From positions 1-51,027 of the forward strand of contig JALOLB010000032.1 in assembly GCA_025456225.1 (NCBI GenBank): a stretch of DNA of 51,027 bases, read 5' to 3'. Positions within the stretch are counted from its first letter, which is position 1. Every line of letters begins with the position of its first letter. This stretch comes from Thermoanaerobaculaceae bacterium. GTDB taxonomy: Bacteria; Acidobacteriota; Thermoanaerobaculia; Thermoanaerobaculales; Thermoanaerobaculaceae. The position numbers and the translations under genes are program-made. Of this stretch, positions 20,558-28,480 are shown piece after piece. The notes beneath the pieces were generated by a model. It made no database searches and was not told the origin of the DNA. It saw only the letters and a list, made by a program, of their open reading frames with translations.

Positions 20558-23203
20558 ATGCGTCGTGCCGAGCTGCTCGTCGGTGCTTGCGCGTTGGGCA
20601 TGTCTCTCGTCCTGGGGGCTGGCGCCGTCTCGCTCGCCCAGCCCGCACCCCCGTCCCGCCACACCCTCCGCCGGCTGCTGCACGGCGTGAGGAGCACCGA
20701 GCTGGCGTGCCCGGGGACGCAGCCGCCGCTGGTGACCGACCTCGATGTGCGGCTGGCGCCGGTTCTCGTCGAGCCGCCGGCCCGCACGCCGTTCCGCGAT
20801 CCCGTGTTCGGCTCGTGCCTCGTGCGCGTCTCCGACCGCACCCGCGACCTGGCGCCGGAGGACGGCTCCGGCGGCCTCAAGAACGAGTACTCGCGCGTGC
20901 AGGCCTTCAACAGCGACGGGACCCGGCTGCTGCTGCGCGGCACCGCCGCGACCTGGTACCTCTACGACGCCTCCACGCTCCGGCCACTCGCGCAGCTCCC
21001 GCTCGACGTGGACCCGCGCTGGAGCGCCACCGACCCCGACCTCGTGTACCACGCGTCGGGCACGCAGTTGAGGTCCTACGACGTGGGGAGCGGGCAGGCG
21101 GCGGTCGTCCACGACTTCGCCGCCGACCTGCCGGGCCACGACCCGGTCGCCGTGTGGACGCGCTACGAGGGCAGCCCGTCCCGCGACGGGCGGTGGTGGG
21201 GGCTCATGGCCCAGGACCAGGACTGGCGGGCCTCCGCCTTCCTCGTCTTCGACCTCGTCCTCGGCCGCGTCACCGCGTCGCTCGACGTGCGCGGCTGGCC
21301 GGCCGAGGCGCGGGAGCTCGACTCGGTGACGATCAGCCCGCTGGGGACCTACTTTCTCGCCTACATGGACCGACATTGCGAGCACGGCACCCTCGGCAGC
21401 GCCGCCAACCCCTGCGGGCTCATGGTCTACGACCGTTCGCTCCAGAACGGCCGCGGGCTGCTGCGCATCGTCGGTCACTCCGACGCCGCCCTCGACGCGC
21501 AGGGGCGCGAGGTGTTGGTGTACCAGGACATCGACACCGACCACATCGCCATGCTCGACCTCGCCTCGGGCGCGGTCACGCCGCTGTGGCCGATCGACTT
21601 CTCGCACACCTCGATCGGCCTGCACCTCTCCGGCCGCGCCTTCGACCGGCCCGGCTGGGCCGTGGTCTCGACCCACGATGGCGACGTCGCCTCGCACACC
21701 TGGATGGACGACCAGGTCTTCCTCGTCGAGCTGCGCGCCGGCGGCCGGGTGGTGCGCCTCGCGCACACCCGCTCCCTCGTGGACGGGGCCCAGGAGCACG
21801 ACTACTGGGCCGAGCCGCAGGCCACCACCAGCCGCGACCTCTCGCGCATCCTGTTCACCACCAACTGGGGCCGCTCGGGCACCGACCAGGTCGAAACGGT
21901 CCTCGTCCAGGTGCCGGCCGAGGCGTTCGCGACCGGGTCGGTGTTCTACGTTGCACCCGGCGGCAACGACGCCGACCCCGGCACCCAGGCGCGGCCGTGG
22001 CGCACCGTGGGCAAGGCGGCAGCGACGCTGCAGCCGGGAGAGACCGTGCTGATCCGCGCCGGCACGTATCACGAGCGCGTGGTGGCCGAGCGCTCGGGCA
22101 CGGCCGGGGCGCCGATCACCTACGCCGCCTACCCGGGCGAGACCGCGACCATCGACGGCAGCGGCATCGACCTGCCGCAGTGGACCGGCCTGTTCGACCT
22201 CTCGGGCCGCGACCACATCACCGTCACGGGCCTGCACGTCGTCAACTCGACGCGAGCCGGCATCCTGGCCGACACCTGCGGGAACATCGTCATCGAGGGC
22301 AACACCACCACCAACACCTACTCCTCCGGGATCGACGTGTGGTCGAGCCACGACGTCATGGTGGCCGGCAACGAGGTGGTGCAGGCGAACAACGGCGGTG
22401 ACCAGGAGAACCTCTCGATCCTCGGCACCGCCCGCTTCGAGGTGCGCGACAACCACGTCCACGACGGCGGCACGACCCCCGCTGGCGGCGAGGGGATCTG
22501 CGTCAAGGACGGCTCCTCGTTCGGCAAGGTGTACCGCAACCACGTCCACCACCTGCCGCGCCTCGGCATCTACCTCGACGGGTGGGACAAGTACACGCAC
22601 GACATCGAGATCTTCGCCAACACCGTGCACGACACGGAGAACGACGGGTTCACCCTCGCCTCCGAGATGGGCGGGCAGGTCGAGCGCGTGTTCCTGTACA
22701 ACAACATCTCGTACAACAACCGCTTCCTGGGCATCAACGTCTCGCCCAACGGCACCAGCGCCACCCACCCGATGCGCGACGTGGTCATCGTCAACAACAC
22801 CGTGGTCGGCAACGGGATCGGCGGCTGGGGCGGCGGCATCGCCGTCGACAGCCTCGAGGTCGAGCGCCTCGTCGTGGCGAACAACATCGTCTCGGACAAC
22901 CTCTCGTTCCAGGTCGTCGTCGGCGCCGCCGTGCCCGCCGCGCAGGTGTCGGTCCACCACAACCTCGTCGACGGCTTCCGCGAGTACGAGGACGAGACGC
23001 GGGGCACGAGCTTCGTGGAGGGCGACCCGCGCTTTGCGAGCCGCGCCGCCTTCGACTTCCACGTGCTCGCGGGCTCCCCGGCGATCGACGCCGGTGACGT
23101 GGCGGCACTGCCGGCCGGCGCCGTCACGGACCGCGACGGCCACCCCCGCGTCGTCGGCCCCGCCGTCGACCTCGGCGCCCACGAGCGGCAGACCGTCCCG
23201 TAA
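20558..23203 (+). CDS. Secreted protein: propeller-like region plus right-handed beta-helix
   Basis: 881 residues. ATG 20558 is chosen because a signal peptide follows directly (MRRAELLVGACALGMSLVLG...SLAQP); the in-frame ATG 20387 would bury that signal 57 residues in. Residues about 50-455 carry WD/TolB-like propeller motifs ('AFNSDGTRLLLRGT', 'VTISPLGTYFLAYMD'). From about 463 there is a DUF1565/parallel beta-helix domain starting 'VFYVAPGGNDADPGTQARPW', with ladder repeats such as 'HITVTGLHVVNS' and 'NIVIEGNTTTN'. Such domains bind or cleave polysaccharides in other proteins, but I cannot assign a lyase activity. It is last of the co-directional secreted set and ends before a GC-rich hairpin. 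Confidence 0.82.
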   Translation: MRRAELLVGACALGMSLVLGAGAVSLAQPAPPSRHTLRRLLHGVRSTELACPGTQPPLVTDLDVRLAPVLVEPPARTPFRDPVFGSCLVRVSDRTRDLAPEDGSGGLKNEYSRVQAFNSDGTRLLLRGTAATWYLYDASTLRPLAQLPLDVDPRWSATDPDLVYHASGTQLRSYDVGSGQAAVVHDFAADLPGHDPVAVWTRYEGSPSRDGRWWGLMAQDQDWRASAFLVFDLVLGRVTASLDVRGWPAEARELDSVTISPLGTYFLAYMDRHCEHGTLGSAANPCGLMVYDRSLQNGRGLLRIVGHSDAALDAQGREVLVYQDIDTDHIAMLDLASGAVTPLWPIDFSHTSIGLHLSGRAFDRPGWAVVSTHDGDVASHTWMDDQVFLVELRAGGRVVRLAHTRSLVDGAQEHDYWAEPQATTSRDLSRILFTTNWGRSGTDQVETVLVQVPAEAFATGSVFYVAPGGNDADPGTQARPWRTVGKAAATLQPGETVLIRAGTYHERVVAERSGTAGAPITYAAYPGETATIDGSGIDLPQWTGLFDLSGRDHITVTGLHVVNSTRAGILADTCGNIVIEGNTTTNTYSSGIDVWSSHDVMVAGNEVVQANNGGDQENLSILGTARFEVRDNHVHDGGTTPAGGEGICVKDGSSFGKVYRNHVHHLPRLGIYLDGWDKYTHDIEIFANTVHDTENDGFTLASEMGGQVERVFLYNNISYNNRFLGINVSPNGTSATHPMRDVVIVNNTVVGNGIGGWGGGIAVDSLEVERLVVANNIVSDNLSFQVVVGAAVPAAQVSVHHNLVDGFREYEDETRGTSFVEGDPRFASRAAFDFHVLAGSPAIDAGDVAALPAGAVTDRDGHPRVVGPAVDLGAHERQTVP

Positions 23204-23234
23204 CCCGTGTCGACGTTGGAGGGGCAAGTCCCTT

Positions 23235-23254
23235 GGGAGGGGCAAGCCCCTCCC
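23235..23254. terminator. GC-rich hairpin between convergent genes
   Basis: GGGAGGGGC/GCCCCTCCC with a very short loop, preceded at 23218 by a partial copy of its left half. It lies between the 3' ends of the beta-helix gene and the queuosine-salvage gene, so it could end both transcripts. There is no T-tract, hence low confidence as an intrinsic terminator. Confidence 0.45.
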
Positions 23255-23365
23255 CTACATGCGCCGGGTGTCGTGTGTACGGTGCATCTCGGACCGGGAC
23301 ATCCGCGGCCACCTCCTTCGGAGGGCGCGGACCTTCGGGCCGCGCCGGGCGGGTGGCCGTCTCGG

Positions 23366-24337
23366 TCAGTAGAACACTGTACGGGTGCGGTGGCGGGGGA
23401 TGGCCTTGTAGTCCGGCTGCTGGCCGCGGTTCCACAGCAGGTAGTCGAGCTGCATCGCCGTCACGACGTGTCCCTGGCGGCCGAGCTCGGCCCGCAGCAG
23501 CTCCACGGCGTGCACGGCGGTGGCGCGGATCTCGATCTCCGCGGGTGAGCCGGCAGCCAGCAGCACCCCGGTGTCGATGCGCGTGGCCAGGTCCGGGGCG
23601 TACTCAAGGATGCCGTCGACGCGCAGCACGTGTGGGACCAGGTTGTCGGCGAAGATCGTCAGCTCGTCGAGGTCCCGGAACCTGCCGAGCCCGTTGCCGC
23701 CGAGCGCCAGCGCCAGGTCCGCGACGGTGAGCTGGGCGCGCTTGAGGAACGGCACCTCGAACCCGCGGTAGGACGCCGCGTCCCGGAAGAGGCGCATGGT
23801 GATCAGGATGCCGATGAGCTCCTGGGACGACCCCCCGGCCGCCGCCACGAGCCGCGCGAAGCTGCCGGCGAACCGCTTCTGCACGAGCTGGCCGAGGTCG
23901 TTGAGGGCAGTCGCGAACAGCCACATCAGCTCCGAGATGGGGTGAGCGGGGTCGTCCTGGCAGAAGATGGCGGCGCAGTCCGTCGGTGTGAGGGCGGCAA
24001 GGTCCTCCGCGGTGAGCGGCCCGTGCTCCCGGAAGAAGCGCGTCAGGTGGGTCGCCACGGTGAAGTACCCGGAGCGGCCCGGCAGCTTCGCGAGGTGGGG
24101 GAAGTAGCCGGAGCCGAAGTTGATGCTGTCGAGCTGCAGGAAGAACGCTGCCGTCGCCTCGGGCGACCCGGAGAAGTGGGCCTCGGGGTTGAGGCTGGGC
24201 GCTCGCGCCAGGTCGAGCGGCAACGAGCCGGCGTAGTCGGCAAGCCGGTCAGTGCGGACCCGGACCGACTCGGCCGCGGCCGCCACCCGCGCGCACCCGG
24301 CGCGCACTCGCTGGCTGAAGCTCACCCTCTGGCCCAT
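23366..24337 (-). CDS. Queuosine salvage hydrolase (Qng1/DUF2419 family)
   Basis: 323 residues from ATG 24337. It resembles the DUF2419 'queuosine salvage protein' family, whose characterised members release queuine from queuosine 5'-phosphate so the base can be reused for tRNA modification. Supporting features are the near family-typical length, 'DSINFGSGYFPHL' in the first third, the ordered 'DYLLWNRGQ' near the end and the C-terminal '.RHRTRTVFY'. It has no signal peptide and should be cytoplasmic. It is monocistronic and convergent with the beta-helix gene; no queuosine synthesis or transport gene is in the window. I am fairly sure of the family from motif memory but could not run a profile search. 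Confidence 0.72.
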   Translation of the reverse strand: MGQRVSFSQRVRAGCARVAAAAESVRVRTDRLADYAGSLPLDLARAPSLNPEAHFSGSPEATAAFFLQLDSINFGSGYFPHLAKLPGRSGYFTVATHLTRFFREHGPLTAEDLAALTPTDCAAIFCQDDPAHPISELMWLFATALNDLGQLVQKRFAGSFARLVAAAGGSSQELIGILITMRLFRDAASYRGFEVPFLKRAQLTVADLALALGGNGLGRFRDLDELTIFADNLVPHVLRVDGILEYAPDLATRIDTGVLLAAGSPAEIEIRATAVHAVELLRAELGRQGHVVTAMQLDYLLWNRGQQPDYKAIPRHRTRTVFY

Positions 24338-24546
24338 GCCGGTCCCCCGCCGCGACCCTACCAACTCGCCACCCCCCGGTCAACGCTGCCCATCGCCCGG
24401 CCGTGGGCGCGGGACGGGTGTCCGCGACGCACCTGCTGTCGTAGGTGCGGCATTCCTGCCGCGACAGGCACCACACTGCACGAACCCTCCCTCTCGGGGC
24501 AGAGCTGTCCCGCCGTCAACGACCAATTCACCACGATCACCCCCTC

Positions 24547-24575
24547 TTCCCAAACACGACATCTGTCGATATACT
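24547..24575 (+). promoter_or_regulatory. Promoter for tRNA-Arg
   Basis: TTCCCA (24547-24552), a 17-bp spacer, then TATACT (24570-24575), placed 17 nt before the tRNA 5' end. This fits a sigma-70-type promoter. Confidence 0.65.
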
Positions 24576-24592
24576 CCCGTTTCCAATTGGGC

Positions 24593-24669
24593 GCGCCGAT
24601 AGCTCAATTGGATAGAGCACCTGACTACGGATCAGGAGGTTGGGGGTTCGAGTCCCTCTCGGCGCGCCA
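24593..24669 (+). tRNA. tRNA-Arg(ACG)
   Basis: A 77-nt cloverleaf with acceptor GCGCCGA/TCGGCGC, a D-arm GCTC/GAGC, anticodon stem CCTGA/TCAGG with loop CTACGGA (anticodon ACG, read as ICG after deamination), a T-arm with TTCGAGT, and encoded CCA. It reads CGN arginine codons. No integrase or attachment-site duplication is seen next to it. Confidence 0.97.
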
Positions 24670-24797
24670 ATCCCTTCAACAACTTGCAGAGCCTCCGCGG
24701 TGCCAAGATCCGACCCTCTTCTCGCTCGTGGTCTCAAGGCAGGCAACAGTGAAGACAGGCATTGCCGCAGGAGTGTCCCGCAGGTCTCCCCGGCTTG

Positions 24798-25277
24798 CTA
24801 CGCGCTCGGTGCAGCGGGCGGCGCGACGGGAGCCAGGTGTGTGTCGGGCTGGGTGGGTGGCGCGAACAGCGCGATCACGGACGGGCGCTGGAGCACGATG
24901 AACGTGAAGATGCCGAGGATCGTCCCGAACGGGATTCCCATGCACGACAGCCCGCCCGCGACCATGCACAGCACGCGATGCCGGCGGCCCCGGATGCACA
25001 GGCCCGCGTACAGCTTCAGCCCCGCGATCACGGCGAACATGACGACGATGAACCCCCCGATGAGCACGAAGATCCAGCCCACCGCGGCTGGCGGAGGGTC
25101 GCCCTGGGTGCCCTGGAACGGCGAGGCAGAGGTCACGAGCAGCAGGCCCATGGCCACGTAGAGGGCCCCGAACAGCGAGAAGAGCGCTGTCGTGCCGGCC
25201 GAGACGAAGTAGAAGATGGCCAGCAGGCGCAGGTGCTCCTCGTCGAGAATCTGCTGTCGGGCGTGAGCGTCGAGCAT
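24798..25277 (-). CDS. Hypothetical membrane protein (159 aa)
   Basis: ATG 25277 follows a GGAGGA ribosome site. The short cytoplasmic N-terminus (MLDAHARQQILDEEHLRLLA) leads into about four hydrophobic segments: 'IFYFVSAGTTALFSLFGALYV', 'VGWIFVLIGGFIVVMFAVIAG', 'VLCMVAGGLSCMGIPFGTILG' and the adjoining 'IFTFIVLQRP'. The C-terminus is Pro/Ala-rich. The basic loop 'CIRGRRHR' between segments supports an inner-membrane topology. It resembles small membrane proteins of unknown function found widely in bacteria; I cannot name a function. It is monocistronic and divergent from menC. Confidence 0.7.
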   Translation of the reverse strand: MLDAHARQQILDEEHLRLLAIFYFVSAGTTALFSLFGALYVAMGLLLVTSASPFQGTQGDPPPAAVGWIFVLIGGFIVVMFAVIAGLKLYAGLCIRGRRHRVLCMVAGGLSCMGIPFGTILGIFTFIVLQRPSVIALFAPPTQPDTHLAPVAPPAAPSA

Positions 25278-25413
25278 CGGTCCTCCGGGGTCGTGAGCTG
25301 CATGCAGTATTGCAGACCCGGCGCGCCACCGGGCCTGGAGCCGGAGCGCGAGGCCTGGCGCGCCCGGCGTTCCCGTCTGACGCACCGCTCCGGACGGGGG
25401 TGACCGGGGCGGC

Positions 25414-25442
25414 TTGACCCGCTCGGGAGCCGGGCCTAGGCT
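25414..25442 (+). promoter_or_regulatory. menC promoter, leaderless arrangement
   Basis: TTGACC (25414-25419), 17 bp, TAGGCT (25437-25442). The menC ATG begins only 11 nt after the -10 box, so the predicted transcript start leaves a leader of about 4 nt and no room for a Shine-Dalgarno. Confidence 0.7.
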
Positions 25443-25452
25443 CGCTGGCGCG

Positions 25453-26577
25453 ATGGTCGAGGAGCTCGAGATCGGGCGGGTCGAGCGCGTGGAGCTGCGG
25501 GTGGTGGGCCTGCCGCTCGTGGCGCCGTTTGCGACGGCCGCCGGAGCCCGCACAACCCGCGATGTCCTTCTGGTCCGGGTGGACGCCGGGGGCGTTGCGG
25601 GCTGGGGCGAGTGTGCGGCGTTCGCCGAGCCGTCCTACACGGCCGAGACCATTGCCACGGCCCGGCACGTGCTGGCGGGGTTCCTCGTCCCGGTGCTCGG
25701 AGGCGTGCGCACAGCCGGCGAGCTTGCGGCTGCGTTCTCGGCCGTCCGGGGGCACCCCATGGCGAGGGCGGCGCTGGAGAGCGCCGTGCTGGATCTGGTG
25801 GGCCGCCGGCACGGCCAGCCGCTGTGGCGGCTGCTGGGCGGCTCTCCCGGGACGCGACCCGCGGGCGTTGCGATCGGGCTGCAGCCCTCCGTCGGGGTCC
25901 TCGTGGATGCCGTCGGCCGAGCTCTCGCCGAGGGGTATCGGCAGGTGAAGCTGAAGGTCCATCCGGGCTGGGATGTGGAGCCTGTCCGGGCAGTGCGGAG
26001 TCATTTCCCTGATCTCGGTCTGTGGGTCGATGGCAACGGATCGTATGGCCCGGGCAATCTTGACGCGCTGCTGGCACTGGACGAGCTCGGGCTGCGGATG
26101 ATCGAGCAGCCGTTGCCCGCCGACGACCTGGTGGGCCTGGCGCGGCTGGGGGCACGCCTGGGGACGCCGCTGGGCCTCGACGAGTCGGTGGAGAGCGTGG
26201 GCGATCTGGAGGCGGCCGCCGCCCTGGGCGCCGCGCGGGTGCTCAATCTCAAGCCGGGTCGGGTCGGTGGCATGCTGGCGGCGCGGCAGCTCGCCCGCCG
26301 CGCCCGCGAGCTGGGGCTGGAGGTGTTCGTGGGTGGCATGCTGGAGAGCGGCCTGGGCCGGACTGGCTGCCTGCACCTGCAGACCCTCGGCGAGGTGACG
26401 CTCGATGGGGACCTCTCGGCTCCGGGGCGGTACCTGCAGGAGGACCTCGTGAAGCCGTCGCCGGGACTGGATGCACGGGGATGCCTGCCCGTGCCCTCGG
26501 GCCCGGGCACCGGGGTCGAGGTGCTGCAGGAGGTCGTCGACCGTCTCACCCTGGCCGTCGAGGTGCTCGTCCCCTGA
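25453..26577 (+). CDS. menC: o-Succinylbenzoate synthase-like enolase-superfamily enzyme (MenC type)
   Basis: 374 residues, typical for the family. The enolase fold has an N-terminal capping domain and a barrel with the MLE-subgroup catalytic set: 'KLKVH' (KxK), metal ligands in 'WVDGNGSY', 'IEQPL' and 'GLDESV', and the second-side lysine in 'NLKPGRVGG'. 'GGMLESGLGR' near the end is typical of type-2 MenC / N-acylamino-acid racemase proteins. The expected reaction is dehydration of SHCHC to o-succinylbenzoate in menaquinone synthesis. The usual men neighbours are absent here, so an N-succinylamino-acid racemase or dipeptide epimerase role cannot be excluded. ATG 25453 is chosen because a 17-bp-spaced promoter lies right before it. 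Confidence 0.78.
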   Translation: MVEELEIGRVERVELRVVGLPLVAPFATAAGARTTRDVLLVRVDAGGVAGWGECAAFAEPSYTAETIATARHVLAGFLVPVLGGVRTAGELAAAFSAVRGHPMARAALESAVLDLVGRRHGQPLWRLLGGSPGTRPAGVAIGLQPSVGVLVDAVGRALAEGYRQVKLKVHPGWDVEPVRAVRSHFPDLGLWVDGNGSYGPGNLDALLALDELGLRMIEQPLPADDLVGLARLGARLGTPLGLDESVESVGDLEAAAALGAARVLNLKPGRVGGMLAARQLARRARELGLEVFVGGMLESGLGRTGCLHLQTLGEVTLDGDLSAPGRYLQEDLVKPSPGLDARGCLPVPSGPGTGVEVLQEVVDRLTLAVEVLVP

Positions 26578-26606
26578 CGAGCAGCCGGATGCGCCGTGAG
26601 GCGAGA

Positions 26607-26612
26607 TAGACT
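26607..26612 (+). promoter_or_regulatory. Possible -10 element TAGACT
   Basis: TAGACT ends 9 nt before the ATG at 26622, so a transcript from it would have a 3-nt leader. No good -35 hexamer is seen at 16-18 bp. The same hexamer precedes the potassium-channel gene at 45645-45650. Confidence 0.4.
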
Positions 26613-26621
26613 TCTCCCAGC

Positions 26622-26939
26622 ATGCGTGACGCGCTCAAGGTCCTGCTGGCTTGCCTCGGTGGGTATGTCGGCTCGCTCGCAGTGGCCTTCGTGCTGACGG
26701 TCATCGGGATCGCGGTGGCCGGACGGGGCGGCGCGACCCGAGCCGGTCACGTCATGATGGCCGTCATCTGGCTCGTCGTGGTGGTCTTCGCGCTGAGCGC
26801 CGCGCTGGTCTGGGTTGCGGTCTCCCGGGCGGTGCCCGGAGTGCTCGGCCGGCTGCTGGTGGTGGGAGCCTACGTGCTGGCGCTCGTGCCAACCCTGCTC
26901 GTGATCGCCACGGTCGAGGCGGTCCTCTTCAATCGCTAG
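26622..26939 (+). CDS. Small membrane protein (105 aa)
   Basis: Three hydrophobic segments ('LLACLGGYVGSLAVAFVLTVIGIAVAG', 'MMAVIWLVVVVFALSAALVWVAV', 'LLVVGAYVLALVPTLLVIATVEAVLF') separated by short basic loops. I do not recognise a family. It lies 44 nt after menC but has its own -10-like TAGACT, so it may be transcribed separately. Its TAG stop shares the CTAG tetranucleotide with the stop of the opposite-strand gene at 26936. Confidence 0.7.
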   Translation: MRDALKVLLACLGGYVGSLAVAFVLTVIGIAVAGRGGATRAGHVMMAVIWLVVVVFALSAALVWVAVSRAVPGVLGRLLVVGAYVLALVPTLLVIATVEAVLFNR

Positions 26940-27127
26940 GTGGATGCCGGCCCACGCAGCAGGCTCAGGCCCGCCGCGGCGGCGATCACTCCGACGACAA
27001 CACCGGTGATCTGCTTCCATCCGAATCCGGGCGCTCCGCCGACGCCGATCGAGTCGGCGGCCGCCGCCACGAGGGCGAGCAGCACACCAGCCACGAGCAC
27101 CACCACACCAGTCGTCTTTCGGTTCAT
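26936..27127 (-). CDS. Very small membrane protein (63 aa)
   Basis: Starts at ATG 27127 with GGAG 8-10 nt upstream; the ORF-track start at 27232 adds a low-complexity extension and is not favoured. Two hydrophobic helices ('TGVVVLVAGVLLALVAAAADSIG' and 'QITGVVVGVIAAAAGLSLL') form a helical hairpin ending 'RGPAST'. Similar two-helix proteins of about 60 residues are common and mostly uncharacterised. It is convergent with the 105-aa membrane protein, overlapping it by 4 nt. Confidence 0.65.
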   Translation of the reverse strand: MNRKTTGVVVLVAGVLLALVAAAADSIGVGGAPGFGWKQITGVVVGVIAAAAGLSLLRGPAST

Positions 27128-27232
27128 CTTCGGCTCCTCACCACCCAGGCGATGCTGCCCGGCCAGACCACGCTGTGGCAAGCAGGGTACTCTCTCCCGC
27201 GGAGGAAGCAACCGCCTCCCCCTCCCTCCCAC

Positions 27233-27369
27233 CCAGGCCTCAGGTTCTCCACCACCCCTGCCGACCGGCCTCAGGCCTCAGCCCCCCACACACCCACCCA
27301 GGCCTCAGACCTCAGCTCCCCCGCCGGTGCAGTCCTGCCTTGTCGTACCTGAGGTCTGAGGCCTGAGGC
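27233..27369. repeat. Heptamer element, CTGAGGC family
   Basis: Arrays of GCCTCAG (about 27237-27315) and CTGAGGC (27349-27369) face each other. The innermost arms, 27299-27315 and 27349-27365, are perfect reverse complements (17 bp). CTCCCCC follows the left arm, as in the block at 12-150, and TCGTACC precedes the right arm. It ends 12 nt from the stop codon of tdk on the minus strand. Confidence 0.88.
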
Positions 27370-27381
27370 CTGTTGGTGGGA

Positions 27382-27981
27382 TCAGATCTCTTCCGGGGGA
27401 AAGAGCTCCGGCTGGGCGGAAGGGCCGCCGGGGTCGAAGCAGCGGCGGCAGCGCGCCTCGTAGATGTCGGCGGCGCCGACCACCACCTGCTCCTGGGCCT
27501 GGGAGAGGCGCTGGGTGTAGGACGCCGCCGCGCCGCACCGGGCGCAGATGGCGTGCATTTTCTCCACGTCCTCGGCCACCGCCATGAGCTCCGGCATCGG
27601 GCCGAACGCCTTGCCACGGAAGTCCATGTCCAGGCCGGCGACGATCACCCGCTTGCCGAGGTCGGCGAGGTGGTTGGCGACCCGCACCAGCTCCTCGTCG
27701 AAGAACTGACCCTCGTCGATACCCACCACCTCGGTTCTGGGGTCCATGCGCTCGAGCATCTCGGAGGCCCGCACCACGCGCTCGGCCTCGAGGCGCCAGC
27801 GCGAGTGTGAGACCACCTGGGTTGCGGCGTAGCGCTCGTCGATGGCCGGCTTGAAGACCTGCACGCGCTGGCGGGCGATGATGGCGCGGCGCAGGCGCCG
27901 GATGAGCTCCTCCGACTTCCCGGAGAACATGCTGCCGGTCACCACCTCGATCCAACCGCCCCAGGGTGCGCGTGGGTGCAT
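27382..27981 (-). CDS. tdk: Thymidine kinase, type II
   Basis: 199 residues. It phosphorylates thymidine using ATP for dTMP salvage. Seen: P-loop '[14 protein letters not shown]' (about residues 16-29), Walker B-like 'GIDEGQFF', '[14 protein letters not shown]' (lasso and substrate region), and a four-cysteine zinc site ('CARC' and 'CRRC'). ATG 27981 is preceded on its own strand by GGGAGG within a 12-bp palindrome TCCCGCGCGGGA, and a TACGAT -10-like box lies at 28001-28006. It is monocistronic, flanked on both sides by CTGAGGC elements. Confidence 0.95.
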   Translation of the reverse strand: MHPRAPWGGWIEVVTGSMFSGKSEELIRRLRRAIIARQRVQVFKPAIDERYAATQVVSHSRWRLEAERVVRASEMLERMDPRTEVVGIDEGQFFDEELVRVANHLADLGKRVIVAGLDMDFRGKAFGPMPELMAVAEDVEKMHAICARCGAAASYTQRLSQAQEQVVVGAADIYEARCRRCFDPGGPSAQPELFPPEEI

Positions 27982-28016
27982 GGGAACCTCCCGCGCGGGA
28001 ATCGTACCACCCGCCC

Positions 28017-28470
28017 ACCCAGGCCTCAGACCTCAGGCCTCAGACCTCAGGCCTCGGGTACGACGGGGAGAGGCCTCAGGCCTCAGACCTCAGAGTTTGT
28101 GAAAAATCTGCTACGAGGGCGGGTTTGTCCTGATAGGCGGAATCCGATGTCCTGCTGTCGGTTGCCGCGTGCAGATGAGGGGTCAAGTGGCCCAGGCGGG
28201 CGTCCGCCGCGGTATGGAGCCAGTCTGAGACACCTCCCGATTTCTTCACACGCTCTCAGGCCTCAGGTGCGACGGGACAAGGCCTCAGGCACGACAGGGC
28301 AAGAAAGAGCTGGGTGGGCGGTGGAGCTGAGGCCTGTAGTTCCTGAGGCCTCTCTTCCCTGAGGCCTGAGGCCGGTCGGGAGGGAGGGCGGAGAACCTGA
28401 GGCCTGTCTTGTCTGCTGAGGCCTGAGGCCGGGTGGCCGGGTTGGGGGGGAACCTGAGGCCGGGCGGGCG
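28017..28470. repeat. Large compound heptamer block, CTGAGGC family
   Basis: This is the largest repeat block in the window. GCCTCAG/ACCTCAG copies fill 28017-28095 and 28255-28295; CTGAGGC copies on the same strand fill about 28330-28460. 'Loop' phrases recur, such as GGTACGACGGG and GGTGCGACGGG, matching TCGTACC in the 27.3-kb element and GGTATGACGGG at 45.7 kb. A 158-bp non-repeat insert (28096-28253) interrupts the array. The 499-bp gap between tdk and nth holds nothing else, and its ORF-track entries are repeat translations. Confidence 0.88.
28096..28253. other. 158-bp insert with inverted ends inside the heptamer block
   Basis: The left end reads TTTGTGAAAAATC and the right end, on the other strand, GCGTGTGAAGAAATC. 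They match as TGTGAA(G)AAATC allowing one gap. The insert is flanked on both sides by CTGAGGC-family units. Its right end matches 7573-7588 exactly over 16 nt and 36683-36696 over 13 of 14. It contains no credible ORF. It could be a small non-autonomous mobile element or an old composite repeat. Confidence 0.5.
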
Positions 28471-28480
28471 GTTGGGTGGG

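Noticed and set aside
20387-20560. Upstream in-frame ATG with a GAGGGGGAG site for the beta-helix protein
   Set aside because: It would place the signal peptide at residue 58; the ATG at 20558 directly precedes the signal.
24593-24669. tRNA-Arg as an integration site of a genomic island
   Set aside because: No integrase, direct repeat of the tRNA 3' end or compositional shift is visible nearby.
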